Part shown: in pieces, positions 25,227 through 34,968 of the stretch
Layout of the letters: every line of letters starts with the position of its first letter
Position numbering within the stretch: the first letter of the stretch is position 1
DNA from: Gemmatimonadota bacterium
GTDB taxonomy: Bacteria; Gemmatimonadota; Gemmatimonadetes; Longimicrobiales; Gaopeijiaceae
Length of the DNA stretch: 59,645 bases
Direction of reading: 5' to 3'
Assembly (NCBI GenBank): GCA_003559555.1
Contig: PWLA01000005.1
Location: 1 to 59,645 of the forward strand
Translations under genes and position numbers: made by a program
Notes under the pieces: generated by a model
Told to the model about the DNA's origin: nothing
Seen by the model: only the letters and a program-made list of their open reading frames with translations
The model's database searches: none

Positions 25227-26114
25227 GTGTCGACCCCGATCCGCGCCCGATATGCCCTCTTTGTCCACTACGACGGCCGCCCCTTCCACGGCTGGCAGTT
25301 GCAGAAACGCCATCGCTCCGTACAGGGCGAGCTGGAGAGAGTTCTGCACCAGCTCACCGGGGCGCGGCGTCCGGTGGTGGGCTCCGGACGGACCGACAGC
25401 GGGGTGCATGCCGTGGGACAGGTCGCCGCGGTGGACCTGCCGGCTCCCCGCTGGGAGACCCCGGAGCTCCGGGCGGGAATGAACGCGCTCCTTCCGCCCG
25501 AAATCTGGGTGGAGGAAGCGCGCCGGGTTCCCGCCGACTTCCATCCCCGATACGACGCCCGGCTTCGCAGTTACATGTATCGGGTGGGCACGGCCCACCA
25601 GGCCGGCTCGCCCTTTCATCGGAGGTGGTGCTGGGACCGCTCCCGGGAATCGCCCACACCGGACCCGGAGCTCCTGGACCGGGCCGCGGCGCTGGTCGTG
25701 GGTGACCGGTCCTTCAAGCGCTTCGCCAAGGCGGGACAGGCCCACCGGGGCTATCGGTGTCAGGTGACCCGGGCCGAGTGGCGGGAGTGGGGAAGCCTGG
25801 GGCACGAGTTCCGGATCACGGCAAACCGCTATCTTCACCACATGGTTCGTTACCTTGTGGGGACCATGATGGAGGTGGCCACCGGCGGTCGCCCTCCGGG
25901 GGAGATGGCCCAGATGCTCGAGGATCCGGACACGTCGCTCAGGACCTCGGCCCCGGCGCCCCCCGAGGGACTCTTCCTGCACCGGGTGGAGTATGAACCC
26001 GGCCGCCTGGGCGATCACGAAGACCGGGATCCCCCTGCGGGCACCGACGTGGGATCCCGTACGCACCCACACTCGTCAGAAACACCACACTCGTCAGAGA
26101 CAATGGAGAGCTGA
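25227..26114 (+). CDS. truA: tRNA pseudouridine(38-40) synthase TruA
   Basis: The protein has 295 residues. The catalytic Asp is in [16 protein letters not shown], and [18 protein letters not shown] and [19 protein letters not shown] are typical. It converts uridines 38-40 of many tRNAs to pseudouridine. The core ends near residue 262. The last 30 residues are an unusual hydrophilic tail ([13 protein letters not shown], then [14 protein letters not shown]) encoded by a 14-base direct repeat. It opens a long plus-strand run into the purine genes and overlaps the aldolase start by one base. Confidence 0.95.
   Translation: MSTPIRARYALFVHYDGRPFHGWQLQKRHRSVQGELERVLHQLTGARRPVVGSGRTDSGVHAVGQVAAVDLPAPRWETPELRAGMNALLPPEIWVEEARRVPADFHPRYDARLRSYMYRVGTAHQAGSPFHRRWCWDRSRESPTPDPELLDRAAALVVGDRSFKRFAKAGQAHRGYRCQVTRAEWREWGSLGHEFRITANRYLHHMVRYLVGTMMEVATGGRPPGEMAQMLEDPDTSLRTSAPAPPEGLFLHRVEYEPGRLGDHEDRDPPAGTDVGSRTHPHSSETPHSSETMES
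26067..26098 (+). repeat. Short direct repeat in the truA 3' end
   Basis: CCACACTCGTCAGA occurs at 26067-26080 and again at 26085-26098. It encodes the repeated HSSET residues at the end of TruA and lies just upstream of the aldolase start codon. Confidence 0.7.
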
Positions 26115-26770
26115 TGGAGATCTTTCTGGACACGGCGGATGTCGCCGAGATCCGTCGTGCTGCGCAGGCCAGCCTCATCGACGGCGTCACCACCAACCCT
26201 TCCCTCATGGCCAAGGTGGCCGGCGACGGCGACCCCCGCGACCTCTTCGTGGAGATCTGCGAGGTGGTGAAGGGCCCCGTCTCGGCCGAAGTGGTGGCCA
26301 TCGACACCGACGGGATGGTGGCGGAGGGGCGGCGACTGGCCGAGCTTCATCCGCACATCGTGGTGAAGGTCCCCCTCACCGAAGATGGACTGAAGGCCTG
26401 CCGGACCCTCAGAAATGCGGAGATCGACGTCAACGTCACCCTCTGCTTCTCGGTGGCTCAGGCCCTCCTGGCCGCCAAGGCCGGCGCCACGTACATCTCT
26501 CCGTTCGTGGGCCGCCTGGACGACATCGGTCACGACGGGATGGAGCTGGTGGCCGAGATCCGGGAGGTCTACGACGAGTACGGGATCGAAACCCGGATCC
26601 TGGCCGCCTCCCTGCGTCACCCCCGCCATGTAAAGGAGGCGATGCTCCTGGGAGCCGACTGCGCAACCCTGCCCCCTGCCGTGCTGTACAAGCTCATGCA
26701 GCATCCACTGACCGACTCGGGGCTCCAGCGCTTTCTGGACGACTGGAAGAAGCTGGACAAGGAGCTCTGA
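26114..26770 (+). CDS. Transaldolase / fructose-6-phosphate aldolase, TalC type
   Basis: The protein has 218 residues, the size of the small TalC/MipB/FSA subfamily. Key segments are [27 protein letters not shown], the Schiff-base lysine in [34 protein letters not shown] and [12 protein letters not shown]. It either moves a dihydroxyacetone unit between sugar phosphates in the pentose-phosphate pathway or splits fructose 6-phosphate; the sequence alone does not separate these cleanly. It overlaps truA (TGATG) and is followed by the DegP-type gene. Confidence 0.92.
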   Translation: MEIFLDTADVAEIRRAAQASLIDGVTTNPSLMAKVAGDGDPRDLFVEICEVVKGPVSAEVVAIDTDGMVAEGRRLAELHPHIVVKVPLTEDGLKACRTLRNAEIDVNVTLCFSVAQALLAAKAGATYISPFVGRLDDIGHDGMELVAEIREVYDEYGIETRILAASLRHPRHVKEAMLLGADCATLPPAVLYKLMQHPLTDSGLQRFLDDWKKLDKEL

Positions 26771-26793
26771 CTCCACCTTCGCCGCGGCCCACC

Positions 26794-28263
26794 ATGTTCG
26801 CTTTTCCCTTCCCCCGACTGGCCGTCGCCGGCCTGGTCCTGACGGGCTCCTTGCTCGCCGGGTGCAGCCTGGAAGAAGCCTCTTCGGCCGACGAGCCCGC
26901 CCGGGCGGACATCCATGTCCCGGCTGCCGCCCCCGTCGCGTCCTCGCAAGACGCCCAGGAGACCCTCCGGAACTCCCGAGAGACGGCGGTGGTCCGGGCG
27001 GCGGAGCGGGTCTCGCCCTCGGTGGTGACGGTAAACGTGATCCGAACCCGCCAGGTGCGGGTCCGGGATCCTTTCGACGACTTCTTCGGTGGTTTCTTCG
27101 GATTTCCGGAGGGCCGGACTCAGGCCCAGCGGGTGCCCTCGCTGGGATCGGGCTTCGTGGTGGACTCCAGCGGGACCATCCTCACCAACGATCACGTGGT
27201 TCGGGGAGCCGAACGGATCCTGGTGAGCCTCCCCGACGGCCGGGACGCAGAGGCGGAGCTGGTGGGCGCCGACGAGGCCACCGACGTGGCCGTCCTTCGG
27301 GTGGATCTCCCCGACCTGCCGGTGGCACCGCTGGGGAGCACCCACGACCTCATGATCGGCGAGTGGGTGGTGGCCTTCGGAAATCCCTTCGGCAACCTCA
27401 TCTCGAACCCGGAGCCCACCGCCACGGTAGGGGTGATCTCCGCACTGGGGCGGCACGTGGTTCCGGCCCGGGACGAACGGGGGTTCTACCTGGGAATGCT
27501 CCAGACCGATGCGGCCATCAATCCCGGCAACTCCGGCGGCCCCCTGGTGAACGCCCTGGGGGAGGTGGTGGGGATGAACGCCTCAATCTTCAGCCGGGGC
27601 GGCGGGAGCGAGGGCGTGGGCTTCGCCATCCCCATCGAGCGGGTCCTCCGGATCGCCGACGACCTCATCCAGCACGGCGAGGTGCGTCGGGCCTGGGTCG
27701 GGATCGACGTGGAGCCGGAGGAAGCCGACGAGTTCGGGCGGACCCGGGGCGTGCGGGTGAACCGGGTCACCGAGGGATCGCCGGCGTGGGAGGCGGGAAT
27801 TCGAAGCGGCGACCGCCTGGTGGCTGCCAATGCCAGACGCCTGGTCTCGCCCCTGGACTTCGAGGCCCTTCGCCTGGACCTCCGGGCCGGCGACGAGATC
27901 GTGCTGGACGTGGACGGCCGGGATCGGTCCATAGGGATCCGGGCCCAGGAGTTTCCCTCGCTGCCCACGGAGCGGATCACCGTGCTCCGGGACCTGGAGC
28001 TGGTCACCCTGACCCCGGCCACCCGGGATGCCCGGGGCGTGACCAGCGAGTCCGGGGCACTGGTAACGGGAGTCTCCCCGCAGATCCAGCAGCAGCTGGG
28101 GCTCCGGGAGGGCGACGTGATCGTGGGAATCAACCGCCAGCGCGTGGAAAGCGCCGAGGCGCTGGCCGAGATCCTGAACCAGGCTCCTGCCGGCGCCCGG
28201 GTCCAGCTCATCTACGAGCGGAATCGCGGGCTGGGCTCCACCACCTTCGTCCTGGGCCGCTGA
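26794..28263 (+). CDS. DegP/HtrA-type serine protease lipoprotein
   Basis: From the ATG at 26794 the protein has 489 residues; upstream in-frame codons lie inside the aldolase gene and are not used. A lipoprotein signal peptide ends at LLAGC (Cys24). The trypsin-like domain has the catalytic triad in LTNDHVVRG, EATDVAVLRVD and INPGNSGGPLVN. Two PDZ domains follow (about 290-375 and 395-485). HtrA proteases degrade or refold misfolded envelope proteins. Lipid anchoring differs from the soluble or transmembrane classical forms and would keep it on a membrane surface. An acidic, Ala-rich linker lies between the lipid site and the protease domain. Confidence 0.93.
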   Translation: MFAFPFPRLAVAGLVLTGSLLAGCSLEEASSADEPARADIHVPAAAPVASSQDAQETLRNSRETAVVRAAERVSPSVVTVNVIRTRQVRVRDPFDDFFGGFFGFPEGRTQAQRVPSLGSGFVVDSSGTILTNDHVVRGAERILVSLPDGRDAEAELVGADEATDVAVLRVDLPDLPVAPLGSTHDLMIGEWVVAFGNPFGNLISNPEPTATVGVISALGRHVVPARDERGFYLGMLQTDAAINPGNSGGPLVNALGEVVGMNASIFSRGGGSEGVGFAIPIERVLRIADDLIQHGEVRRAWVGIDVEPEEADEFGRTRGVRVNRVTEGSPAWEAGIRSGDRLVAANARRLVSPLDFEALRLDLRAGDEIVLDVDGRDRSIGIRAQEFPSLPTERITVLRDLELVTLTPATRDARGVTSESGALVTGVSPQIQQQLGLREGDVIVGINRQRVESAEALAEILNQAPAGARVQLIYERNRGLGSTTFVLGR

Positions 28264-28308
28264 ACGTGAGCCCTTCACCCCCTCCCCTCGACACGAGATG
28301 ACCGGCCT

Positions 28309-29757
28309 GTGACCGAGCCATCGCACGAGCGATACAGCCATCCCCTGGCGGAACGATACGCCTCCCCCGAGATGCAGCGGATCTTCTCGCCGGCCCACCG
28401 CTTCGGGACCTGGCGTCGCCTCTGGCTGGCCCTGGCCCGGGCCCAGCAGGAGCTGGGGCTGGACGTATCCGCCGAGGCCATCCAGGAGATGGAGGCGGCG
28501 CTGGACGACCTGGATCTGGAGCAGGCCGCCGAGTACGAGCGTCGCTTCCGACACGACGTCATGGCCCACGTCCACCTCTTCGGCGATGCGGCGCCCAGGG
28601 CCCGGGGGGTCATCCACCTGGGGGCCACCTCGGCCTTCGTGGGCGACAACACCGACCTGATCCTCCACCGGGACGCCCTCCGCCTGGTTCGGGCCCGGGT
28701 GGTCCGGACAATCCGGGCGCTGGCGACCTTCGCCGAACGCCACCGGGAGCTTCCCACCCTGGGCTACACCCACTTCCAGCCAGCCCAGCCCACCACCGTG
28801 GGAAAGCGAGCCACCCTCTGGATCCAGGACCTCCTCCTGGACGTGGAGGAGCTGGACGGCCGACTCGAGACCCTCCGCTTCCGGGGCGTCCGGGGCACCA
28901 CGGGGACCCAGGCCTCCTTCCTCCAGCTCTTCCAGGGTGACCACCAGAAGGTGGAGGAGCTGGACCGGCGGGTGGGCCGGGAGATGGGCTTCCCCCGAAC
29001 CTACCCGGTGAGCGGCCAGACCTATCCCCGGAAGGTGGACCAGGCGGTTCTGGCCACCCTCGCCGGCGTGGCGGCCTCGCTCTCGAAACAGGGCAACGAC
29101 CTCCGGCTCCTGGCCCACCTGCGGGAGGTGGAGGAGCCCTTCGAGGAGGAGCAGATCGGCTCCTCGGCCATGCCCTACAAGCGGAACCCCATGCGGGCCG
29201 AGCGGATCTGCGCCCTGGCCCGCCACGTCATCACCCTGAGCCAGGACCCGGCCCACACCGCCGCCACCCAGTGGCTCGAGCGAACCCTGGACGACTCGGC
29301 CAACCGTCGCCTGTCCATCCCCGACGCCTTCCTGACCCTGGACGGCGCCCTGGTCCTGGCCGAGAACGTGGCCCACGGCCTGCAGGTGCACCCGGCGGTG
29401 ATCCGCAGCAACCTGGAGGAGCACCTCCCCTTCATGGCCATGGAGACCGTCCTCATGCACGCCAGCCAGGCGGGTGGCGACCGCCAGGAGCTCCACGAGC
29501 GGATTCGCCGCCACTCGCTGGCCGCGGCGGCCCGGATGAAGGAGGGCCAGCCCGGGGATCTGGCCGACCGGGTGGCCGACGACGAGGCCTTCGGACTGTC
29601 GCGCCAGGAGCTGGCGGCCCTCATGGAGCCGGCCCGATTCGTGGGCCGGGCCCCCCAGCAGGTCTCCCGCTTTCTGGAGAGGCACGTGGAGCCGGTCCTG
29701 GAGCGCCTGGCCGACGAAGCCGATGCGCTGACCTCCCCTCCCGAGATCCGGGTCTGA
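28309..29757 (+). CDS. purB: Adenylosuccinate lyase
   Basis: The protein has 482 residues from a GTG. It carries the fumarase/aspartase-superfamily signature GSSAMPYKRNPMRAE, plus HLGATSAFVGDNTDL, TLGYTHFQPAQPTT and LERTLDDSANRRL. It acts twice in purine synthesis, on SAICAR and on adenylosuccinate, releasing fumarate each time. It starts the purine run 45 bases after the DegP-type gene and is followed one base later by purC. Confidence 0.96.
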   Translation: MTEPSHERYSHPLAERYASPEMQRIFSPAHRFGTWRRLWLALARAQQELGLDVSAEAIQEMEAALDDLDLEQAAEYERRFRHDVMAHVHLFGDAAPRARGVIHLGATSAFVGDNTDLILHRDALRLVRARVVRTIRALATFAERHRELPTLGYTHFQPAQPTTVGKRATLWIQDLLLDVEELDGRLETLRFRGVRGTTGTQASFLQLFQGDHQKVEELDRRVGREMGFPRTYPVSGQTYPRKVDQAVLATLAGVAASLSKQGNDLRLLAHLREVEEPFEEEQIGSSAMPYKRNPMRAERICALARHVITLSQDPAHTAATQWLERTLDDSANRRLSIPDAFLTLDGALVLAENVAHGLQVHPAVIRSNLEEHLPFMAMETVLMHASQAGGDRQELHERIRRHSLAAAARMKEGQPGDLADRVADDEAFGLSRQELAALMEPARFVGRAPQQVSRFLERHVEPVLERLADEADALTSPPEIRV

Positions 29758-29758
29758 G

Positions 29759-30739
29759 ATGCCCGCTCCCGCCCCGCTGCTCCGCTCCCGACTGCCGCTT
29801 CCCCTGGTCCACCGGGGGAAGGTCCGGGAGATGTACGACGCCGGCGACGGCCGGCTCCTGATGGTGGCCTCGGATCGGATCTCGGCCTTCGACGTGGTCA
29901 TGGCCGAGCCCATCCCCCGAAAGGGGGAGGTCCTGACGCTGCTCACCGCGTGGTGGCTGGCCCGGCTCCACCGTCCGGAGGCGCCGGCCGCGGGGCATCA
30001 CGCCCTGGCGGTGGACCCCGATGAGATCGCGGCTGCCGTTCCCGAGCTGTCCGGAAGCCGGAGCACGTGGGCCCGGCGGGCGATCCTGGTCCGGCGCACC
30101 GAGCCCCTCCCGGTGGAGTGCGTGGTCCGGGGCTACCTGGCCGGCTCGGCCTGGCGGGAATACCAGGCGCAGGGCACGCTGGCCGGTGAACCCCTCCCCG
30201 GGGGGCTGGCTCAGAGCCAGCGCCTGGCCGAACCCATCTTCAGTCCCGCCACCAAGGCGGTGGAGGGACACGACGAGAACATCCCCTTCGATGGCGTCGT
30301 GGAGCGGGTGGGCCGGGAGCGGGCCGAGCGGCTCCGGGAGCTCTCCCTGGCCCTCTACCGGATGGGCGCCGCCGAGGCCGAGGCCCGAGGCGTCATCCTG
30401 GCCGACACCAAGTTCGAGTTCGGGGTGGACCCCGACGGCGAGCTGATCCTCATCGACGAGGTTCTCACCCCGGACTCGTCCCGGTACTGGCCCCGGGAGG
30501 GCTACCAGCCCGGCTCCTCCCCTCCGTCGCTGGACAAACAGCCGGTTCGGGACTACCTGGCCGGAGTGGAGGGATGGGACCGGACCCCTCCTCCCCCCGC
30601 GCTTCCTGCGGCGGTGGTGGAGGCCACCACCCACCGGTACCTGGAGCTCTTCCACCGAATGACCGGCGTCGCGCTGGACGACTACCAGCCTCCGTCCTTC
30701 GGGATCACCCCGGACATTGAACCCTCCGGCGGCAGGTGA
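29759..30739 (+). CDS. purC: SAICAR synthetase
   Basis: The protein has 326 residues, longer than the 235-residue bacterial average and closer to the yeast-like size. Motifs include VHRGKVREMYDAGDGRLLMV, ASDRISAFDVVM, VECVVRGYLAGSAW, FSPATKAVEGHDENI, ILADTKFEFG and LIDEVLTPDSSRYW. It joins CAIR to aspartate with ATP. The ATG directly follows the purB stop and the gene end overlaps pssA. Confidence 0.96.
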   Translation: MPAPAPLLRSRLPLPLVHRGKVREMYDAGDGRLLMVASDRISAFDVVMAEPIPRKGEVLTLLTAWWLARLHRPEAPAAGHHALAVDPDEIAAAVPELSGSRSTWARRAILVRRTEPLPVECVVRGYLAGSAWREYQAQGTLAGEPLPGGLAQSQRLAEPIFSPATKAVEGHDENIPFDGVVERVGRERAERLRELSLALYRMGAAEAEARGVILADTKFEFGVDPDGELILIDEVLTPDSSRYWPREGYQPGSSPPSLDKQPVRDYLAGVEGWDRTPPPPALPAAVVEATTHRYLELFHRMTGVALDDYQPPSFGITPDIEPSGGR

Positions 30740-31650
30740 GCATGGACTCCCACGAAGCTGCTTCGGAGGAGACGCGGGACGCCTCGCGCCGGGCCGGACT
30801 CCAACGGGGCATCATCATCATCCCCTCGGCCTTCACCCTGGGCAACCTCTTCTTCGGGGTCTACTCCATGGTGGCGGCCAGCCGAGGGGACTTTCAGTGG
30901 GCGGCGTGGTTCATCGTCTTTGCCGCGGTACTGGACATGCTGGACGGTCGGATCGCCCGCTTCACCGCCACCGGCTCCCGCTTCGGCGCCGAGCTGGACT
31001 CCCTGGTGGACGCCATCTCCTTCGGCGTGGCACCGGCGGTCCTGAGCTACCACCTCTTCTTTGCCGATGACGCCTGGAGCTGGGTGGTGGCCTTCATCTA
31101 CGTGACGGCGGTGGTGGTGCGCCTGGCCCGGTTCAACGTGGAGCAGGGTGGCGAGGCCAAGAGCAGCTTCCACGGACTCCCGTCGCCAACGGCGGGAATG
31201 ATCGTCGCCACCACGTACCCCTTCTTCACAGCACCACAGGTAGCGGGATTCACAGGGGGGTTGCCTTCGACCCAGACCATGGGGATCATCCTGATCTTCC
31301 TGGCCCTTCTCATGCTGAGTCATATTCCCTACCCTCTGGTGCCCCGGATCTCGTTCCGGAACCTGAGGACGGCGGCGGCGAGCGTGGCGCTCCTGGGGTG
31401 TGCGGTGGCCGCCCTCACGATCCCGGAGTACTTCCTCTTCCCCTTCCTGGCACTCTACACCCTGCTGGGGGTGGGCCGGGCGGTGGGCATGGGACTGCGG
31501 GAGCGGCTTCCCGAACGGGATCCGCTCCTGGACCAGGAGACGGAGGACGAAGGCGGTGCCGAGGTGCGATCGCTGGACTACGGAGAGATCGCTCCGGGCC
31601 GGCGCGATGTCGGAAAAACGGAAAACGAACCTGCGGAGGACGAAACTTGA
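30736..31650 (+). CDS. pssA: CDP-diacylglycerol--serine O-phosphatidyltransferase
   Basis: The protein has 304 residues and several membrane helices. The CDP-alcohol phosphatidyltransferase motif is complete: LDGRIARFTATGSRFGAELD, continuing to SLVDAISFG. It resembles the Bacillus-type PssA, which makes phosphatidylserine from CDP-diacylglycerol and serine, leading to phosphatidylethanolamine. A hydrophilic acidic C-terminus (about 255-304) is extra. It starts with GTG overlapping purC (GTGA). Its place between purC and purS, with overlaps on both sides, is odd for a phospholipid gene and suggests co-transcription with purine genes. Confidence 0.92.
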   Translation: MSMDSHEAASEETRDASRRAGLQRGIIIIPSAFTLGNLFFGVYSMVAASRGDFQWAAWFIVFAAVLDMLDGRIARFTATGSRFGAELDSLVDAISFGVAPAVLSYHLFFADDAWSWVVAFIYVTAVVVRLARFNVEQGGEAKSSFHGLPSPTAGMIVATTYPFFTAPQVAGFTGGLPSTQTMGIILIFLALLMLSHIPYPLVPRISFRNLRTAAASVALLGCAVAALTIPEYFLFPFLALYTLLGVGRAVGMGLRERLPERDPLLDQETEDEGGAEVRSLDYGEIAPGRRDVGKTENEPAEDET

Positions 31651-31934
31651 AGCGCTTTCACGTTGAAGTGCGGGTGAAGCCCCGGCCCGGCCTGCTGGAC
31701 CCCGAGGGCAAGGCCATTCACCACGCCCTGGACTCGCTGGGCTACGAAGGGCTGGCCGGCGTCCGGGTGGGGAAGGTCATCGACCTGGAGCTGGCGGCCG
31801 GCAATCGGGAGGAGGCCGACGCCCGGGCCCGGGAGATGTGCCGGAAGCTTCTGGCCAACCCCGTCACCGAGGACTTCGAGCTGGCCGTGGCCGAGGCTCC
31901 CGAATCGGACGACGAGGGGGGCCAGGCGTCATGA
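31647..31934 (+). CDS. purS: Phosphoribosylformylglycinamidine synthase subunit PurS
   Basis: The protein has 95 residues from a TTG at 31647. The start is supported by GGAGGA (31635-31640) six bases upstream and by the TTGA overlap with pssA. The PurS fold is shown by [38 protein letters not shown] and [15 protein letters not shown]. PurS bridges PurL and PurQ in the three-part FGAM synthase. A short acidic C-terminal extension is present. The gene is easily missed because it lacks ATG or GTG. Confidence 0.93.
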   Translation: MKRFHVEVRVKPRPGLLDPEGKAIHHALDSLGYEGLAGVRVGKVIDLELAAGNREEADARAREMCRKLLANPVTEDFELAVAEAPESDDEGGQAS

Positions 31935-32635
31935 AGATCGCCGTCGTCACGTTCCCGGGATCCAACTGTGATCACGACTGCTACCGGGCCCTCAAGCTTC
32001 TGGACGAAGTGGAGCCCGAGTTCCGGTGGCACCGGGATCGGGAGCTGGGGGCGGTGCAGGCCGTCGTCCTTCCGGGAGGATTCTCCTACGGGGACTACCT
32101 CCGGGCCGGCGCCATCGCCCGCTTCTCGCCCATCATGGAGGCGGTGGTGGCCTTCGCCCGGGAGGGGGGCCTGGTGGTGGGCATCTGCAACGGCTTTCAG
32201 GTACTGTGTGAGGTGGGCCTCCTCCCCGGCGCTCTCCTCCGAAACGAGTCCCTCCGCTTCCGGAGCCACGAAGTGCACCTGCGGGTCGAGAGCACCGGAA
32301 CACCCTTCACCAGCCGATACCGAAAGGGGCAGATCCTCCGGGTTCCCATCGCCCACGGCGAAGGCAACTACCACGCCGAGCCCGAGGTGCTGGCGGAACT
32401 GGAGGGCACGGACCGGATCGTCTTCCGCTACGTGACGCCCTCGGGTGAGCTGAGCCCCGAGGCGAACCCCAACGGTTCGGCCCATCACATTGCAGGCATC
32501 GTGAACGAATCCCGAAACGTCCTGGGCATGATGCCCCATCCCGAGCGTGCGGTGGAAGAGGTCCTGGGCTCCACCGACGGCCTGGGGCTCTTCCAGTCCA
32601 TGGTCGATCATCTCACCGCCGGAGTGACCACGTGA
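31931..32635 (+). CDS. purQ: Phosphoribosylformylglycinamidine synthase glutaminase subunit PurQ
   Basis: The protein has 234 residues from the ATG at 31931 (ATGA overlap with purS). The class I glutaminase has the catalytic cysteine in [14 protein letters not shown] and the His-Glu pair in [10 protein letters not shown]. The N-terminus [20 protein letters not shown] is typical. It supplies ammonia from glutamine to PurL. The frame is open further upstream inside purS, but that start is not used. Confidence 0.97.
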   Translation: MKIAVVTFPGSNCDHDCYRALKLLDEVEPEFRWHRDRELGAVQAVVLPGGFSYGDYLRAGAIARFSPIMEAVVAFAREGGLVVGICNGFQVLCEVGLLPGALLRNESLRFRSHEVHLRVESTGTPFTSRYRKGQILRVPIAHGEGNYHAEPEVLAELEGTDRIVFRYVTPSGELSPEANPNGSAHHIAGIVNESRNVLGMMPHPERAVEEVLGSTDGLGLFQSMVDHLTAGVTT

Positions 32636-34968
32636 GCGAGACCACCGAGGCGACCTCCCGACCGCGGAGCACGAAGCACCCTCAGCCCCGACCCGGCGAT
32701 CCGCCCATCACCCCGGAGCTGGTGGACGAGCACGGGCTCTCGCCAGAGGAGTACGAGCGCATCCAGCGCATTCTGGATCGCACCCCCACCTTCACCGAGC
32801 TGGGGATCTTTTCGGCCATGTGGTCGGAGCACTGCGGTTACAAGAACTCCAAGCGGCTCCTCATGCTCCTGCCCACCGAGGCACCCTGGGTCATCCAGGG
32901 CCCCGGCGAGAACGCAGGCGTCATCGACGTGGGCGGCGGGCTGGCGCTGGCCTTCAAGATCGAGTCCCACAACCACCCCTCGGCGGTGGAGCCCTACCAG
33001 GGCGCAGCCACCGGGGTGGGGGGCATCCTCCGGGACATCTTCACCATGGGTGCCCGGCCGGTGGCGGTCCTGGACTCCCTCCGCTTCGGGGACCTGGACT
33101 CGGGGCGCAACCGCTACCTCTTCAGCGGGGTGGTGAAGGGCGTGGGGGACTACGGCAACTGCGTCGGCATCCCCAACATCGGCGGAGAGGTCTTCTTTGA
33201 TCGGGCCTACGACGGCAATCCGCTGGTGAACGCCATGGCGCTGGGTGTCATGAAGCGGGAGGAGCTCATCCTGGCCGAGGCGTCGGGGGTCGGCAACACC
33301 CTCATGGCCGTCGGCGCCCGAACCGGACGCGACGGGATCCACGGGGCCACCTTCGCCTCGGAGGAGCTGTCGGCGGATTCGGACGAGGCCAGCCGGCCCC
33401 AGGTGCAGGTGGGGGACCCCTTCACCGAGAAGCTCCTCCTGGAGGCCTCGCTGGAGCTCATCCGGAGCGGCCACATCGTGGGGATCCAGGACATGGGGGC
33501 GGCGGGGCTCACCTCGTCGGCCTCGGAGATGGCCGGCCGGGCCGGGAGCGGCGTGGTGCTGGAGATGAGCGACGTTCCGGTGCGGGAGCCGGGGATGACC
33601 CCCTACGAGATCCTCCTCTCCGAGTCGCAGGAGCGGATGCTGGTGGTGGCCAAGAAGGGGCACGAAGCCCAGGTCCGGGAGATCCTGGAGAAGTGGGAGC
33701 TGGAGGCCGAGGCCATCGGCGAGGTCACCGACGACGGCCACTTCCGGATCGAGGAGGACGGCACGGTGGTGGCCGACATCCCGGCCCTTCCCCTCACCGA
33801 CGGCTGCCCCACCTACGAGCGTGAAGGGGTGGAGTCGGACGAGGTGAAGGCACTGCGCGCCCGGGACCTCTCGGAGTTCCTGGAGCCCCGGGGCGACCTC
33901 ACGGACCGCTTCCTCAGGCTCATGGAGTCGCCCAACATCGCGTCCAAGGACTGGATCTACCACCAGTTCGACACCACCGTCCGGACCTCCACCGTGGTCC
34001 GGCCCGGAGGTGACGCCGGGGTGATCCGCCTGCAGGGGACCAACCGTGGGGTGGCGGCCACCACCGACTGCAACGGCCGGTACTGCTTCCTGAATCCCCG
34101 GGAGGGGGCCCGGGCCGCGGTGGCCGAGGCCGCCCGGAACCTGGTGTGCGTCGGGGCCCTTCCCACGGCGGTGACCAACAACCTCAACTTCGGCAATCCC
34201 CTGAAGCCCCACATCTACCACCAGATGCGGGAGGCCGTGCTGGGGATGGCCGAGGCGTGCCAGCTCTTCGAGACCCCGGTCACCGGGGGCAACGTGTCCC
34301 TCTACAACGAGACCGACGGGCAAGCCATCTATCCCACCCCGGTCATCGGGATGGTGGGGACGGTGGACGACGTCTCCCAGGTGGTGGGCCACGGGTTCCG
34401 CTCCCCGGGCGACACCCTCATCCTCCTGGGAGAGAACCGGGAGGAGATCGGCGGATCAGAGTACCTCTACCGCCTCCACGACGGGCTGGTGGCCGGCGAG
34501 CCCCCCGTGGTGGACCTCCTGGCGGAACGCCGCCTGCAGCACGCTGTGCTGGCCCTGATCCAGCAGGGTCTCCTGAAGTCGGCCCACGACTGCGCCGAAG
34601 GTGGGCTGGCCTGTGCCCTGGCCGAGGCCGCGGTGGGCGGAACCGGCGGTCCCCTGGGCCTTTCGGTGGAAGTGCATGACCGGATCGCCCCGGTGGCCCT
34701 CCTCTTCGGCGAGACCACGGGGCGCATCGTCGTGTCCGTGGACCCGGAGGACGAAGCCTCCGTTCTGGGGCGGGCCCGGAATCACGGTGTGCCCGCCCGG
34801 GTACTGGGTCATGTGGGCGACCCTGGCGACGACTTCCGAATCGACAGCCCCGAGGGGGCCATCAGGGTCCCCATCAACGAGGTGGCCCGGCGCTACCGCA
34901 ACACCCTCGCCGACCTCATGGACCGCGACTCGGACATCCCCGGGGGGGAGTCCCATGCATCGACCTGA
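32632..34968 (+). CDS. purL: Phosphoribosylformylglycinamidine synthase subunit PurL
   Basis: The protein has 778 residues, of the small bacterial type that needs PurS and PurQ. Signatures include [74 protein letters not shown] and [16 protein letters not shown]. It makes FGAM from FGAR, ATP and channelled ammonia. The start is GTG, overlapping the purQ stop. It overlaps purF by 14 bases. Confidence 0.97.
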   Translation: MSETTEATSRPRSTKHPQPRPGDPPITPELVDEHGLSPEEYERIQRILDRTPTFTELGIFSAMWSEHCGYKNSKRLLMLLPTEAPWVIQGPGENAGVIDVGGGLALAFKIESHNHPSAVEPYQGAATGVGGILRDIFTMGARPVAVLDSLRFGDLDSGRNRYLFSGVVKGVGDYGNCVGIPNIGGEVFFDRAYDGNPLVNAMALGVMKREELILAEASGVGNTLMAVGARTGRDGIHGATFASEELSADSDEASRPQVQVGDPFTEKLLLEASLELIRSGHIVGIQDMGAAGLTSSASEMAGRAGSGVVLEMSDVPVREPGMTPYEILLSESQERMLVVAKKGHEAQVREILEKWELEAEAIGEVTDDGHFRIEEDGTVVADIPALPLTDGCPTYEREGVESDEVKALRARDLSEFLEPRGDLTDRFLRLMESPNIASKDWIYHQFDTTVRTSTVVRPGGDAGVIRLQGTNRGVAATTDCNGRYCFLNPREGARAAVAEAARNLVCVGALPTAVTNNLNFGNPLKPHIYHQMREAVLGMAEACQLFETPVTGGNVSLYNETDGQAIYPTPVIGMVGTVDDVSQVVGHGFRSPGDTLILLGENREEIGGSEYLYRLHDGLVAGEPPVVDLLAERRLQHAVLALIQQGLLKSAHDCAEGGLACALAEAAVGGTGGPLGLSVEVHDRIAPVALLFGETTGRIVVSVDPEDEASVLGRARNHGVPARVLGHVGDPGDDFRIDSPEGAIRVPINEVARRYRNTLADLMDRDSDIPGGESHAST

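Noticed and set aside
34601-34954. Upstream extension of purF inside purL
   Set aside because: PurF must mature to the cysteine at residue 27 of the short form; an extra 118 residues inside purL is not plausible.
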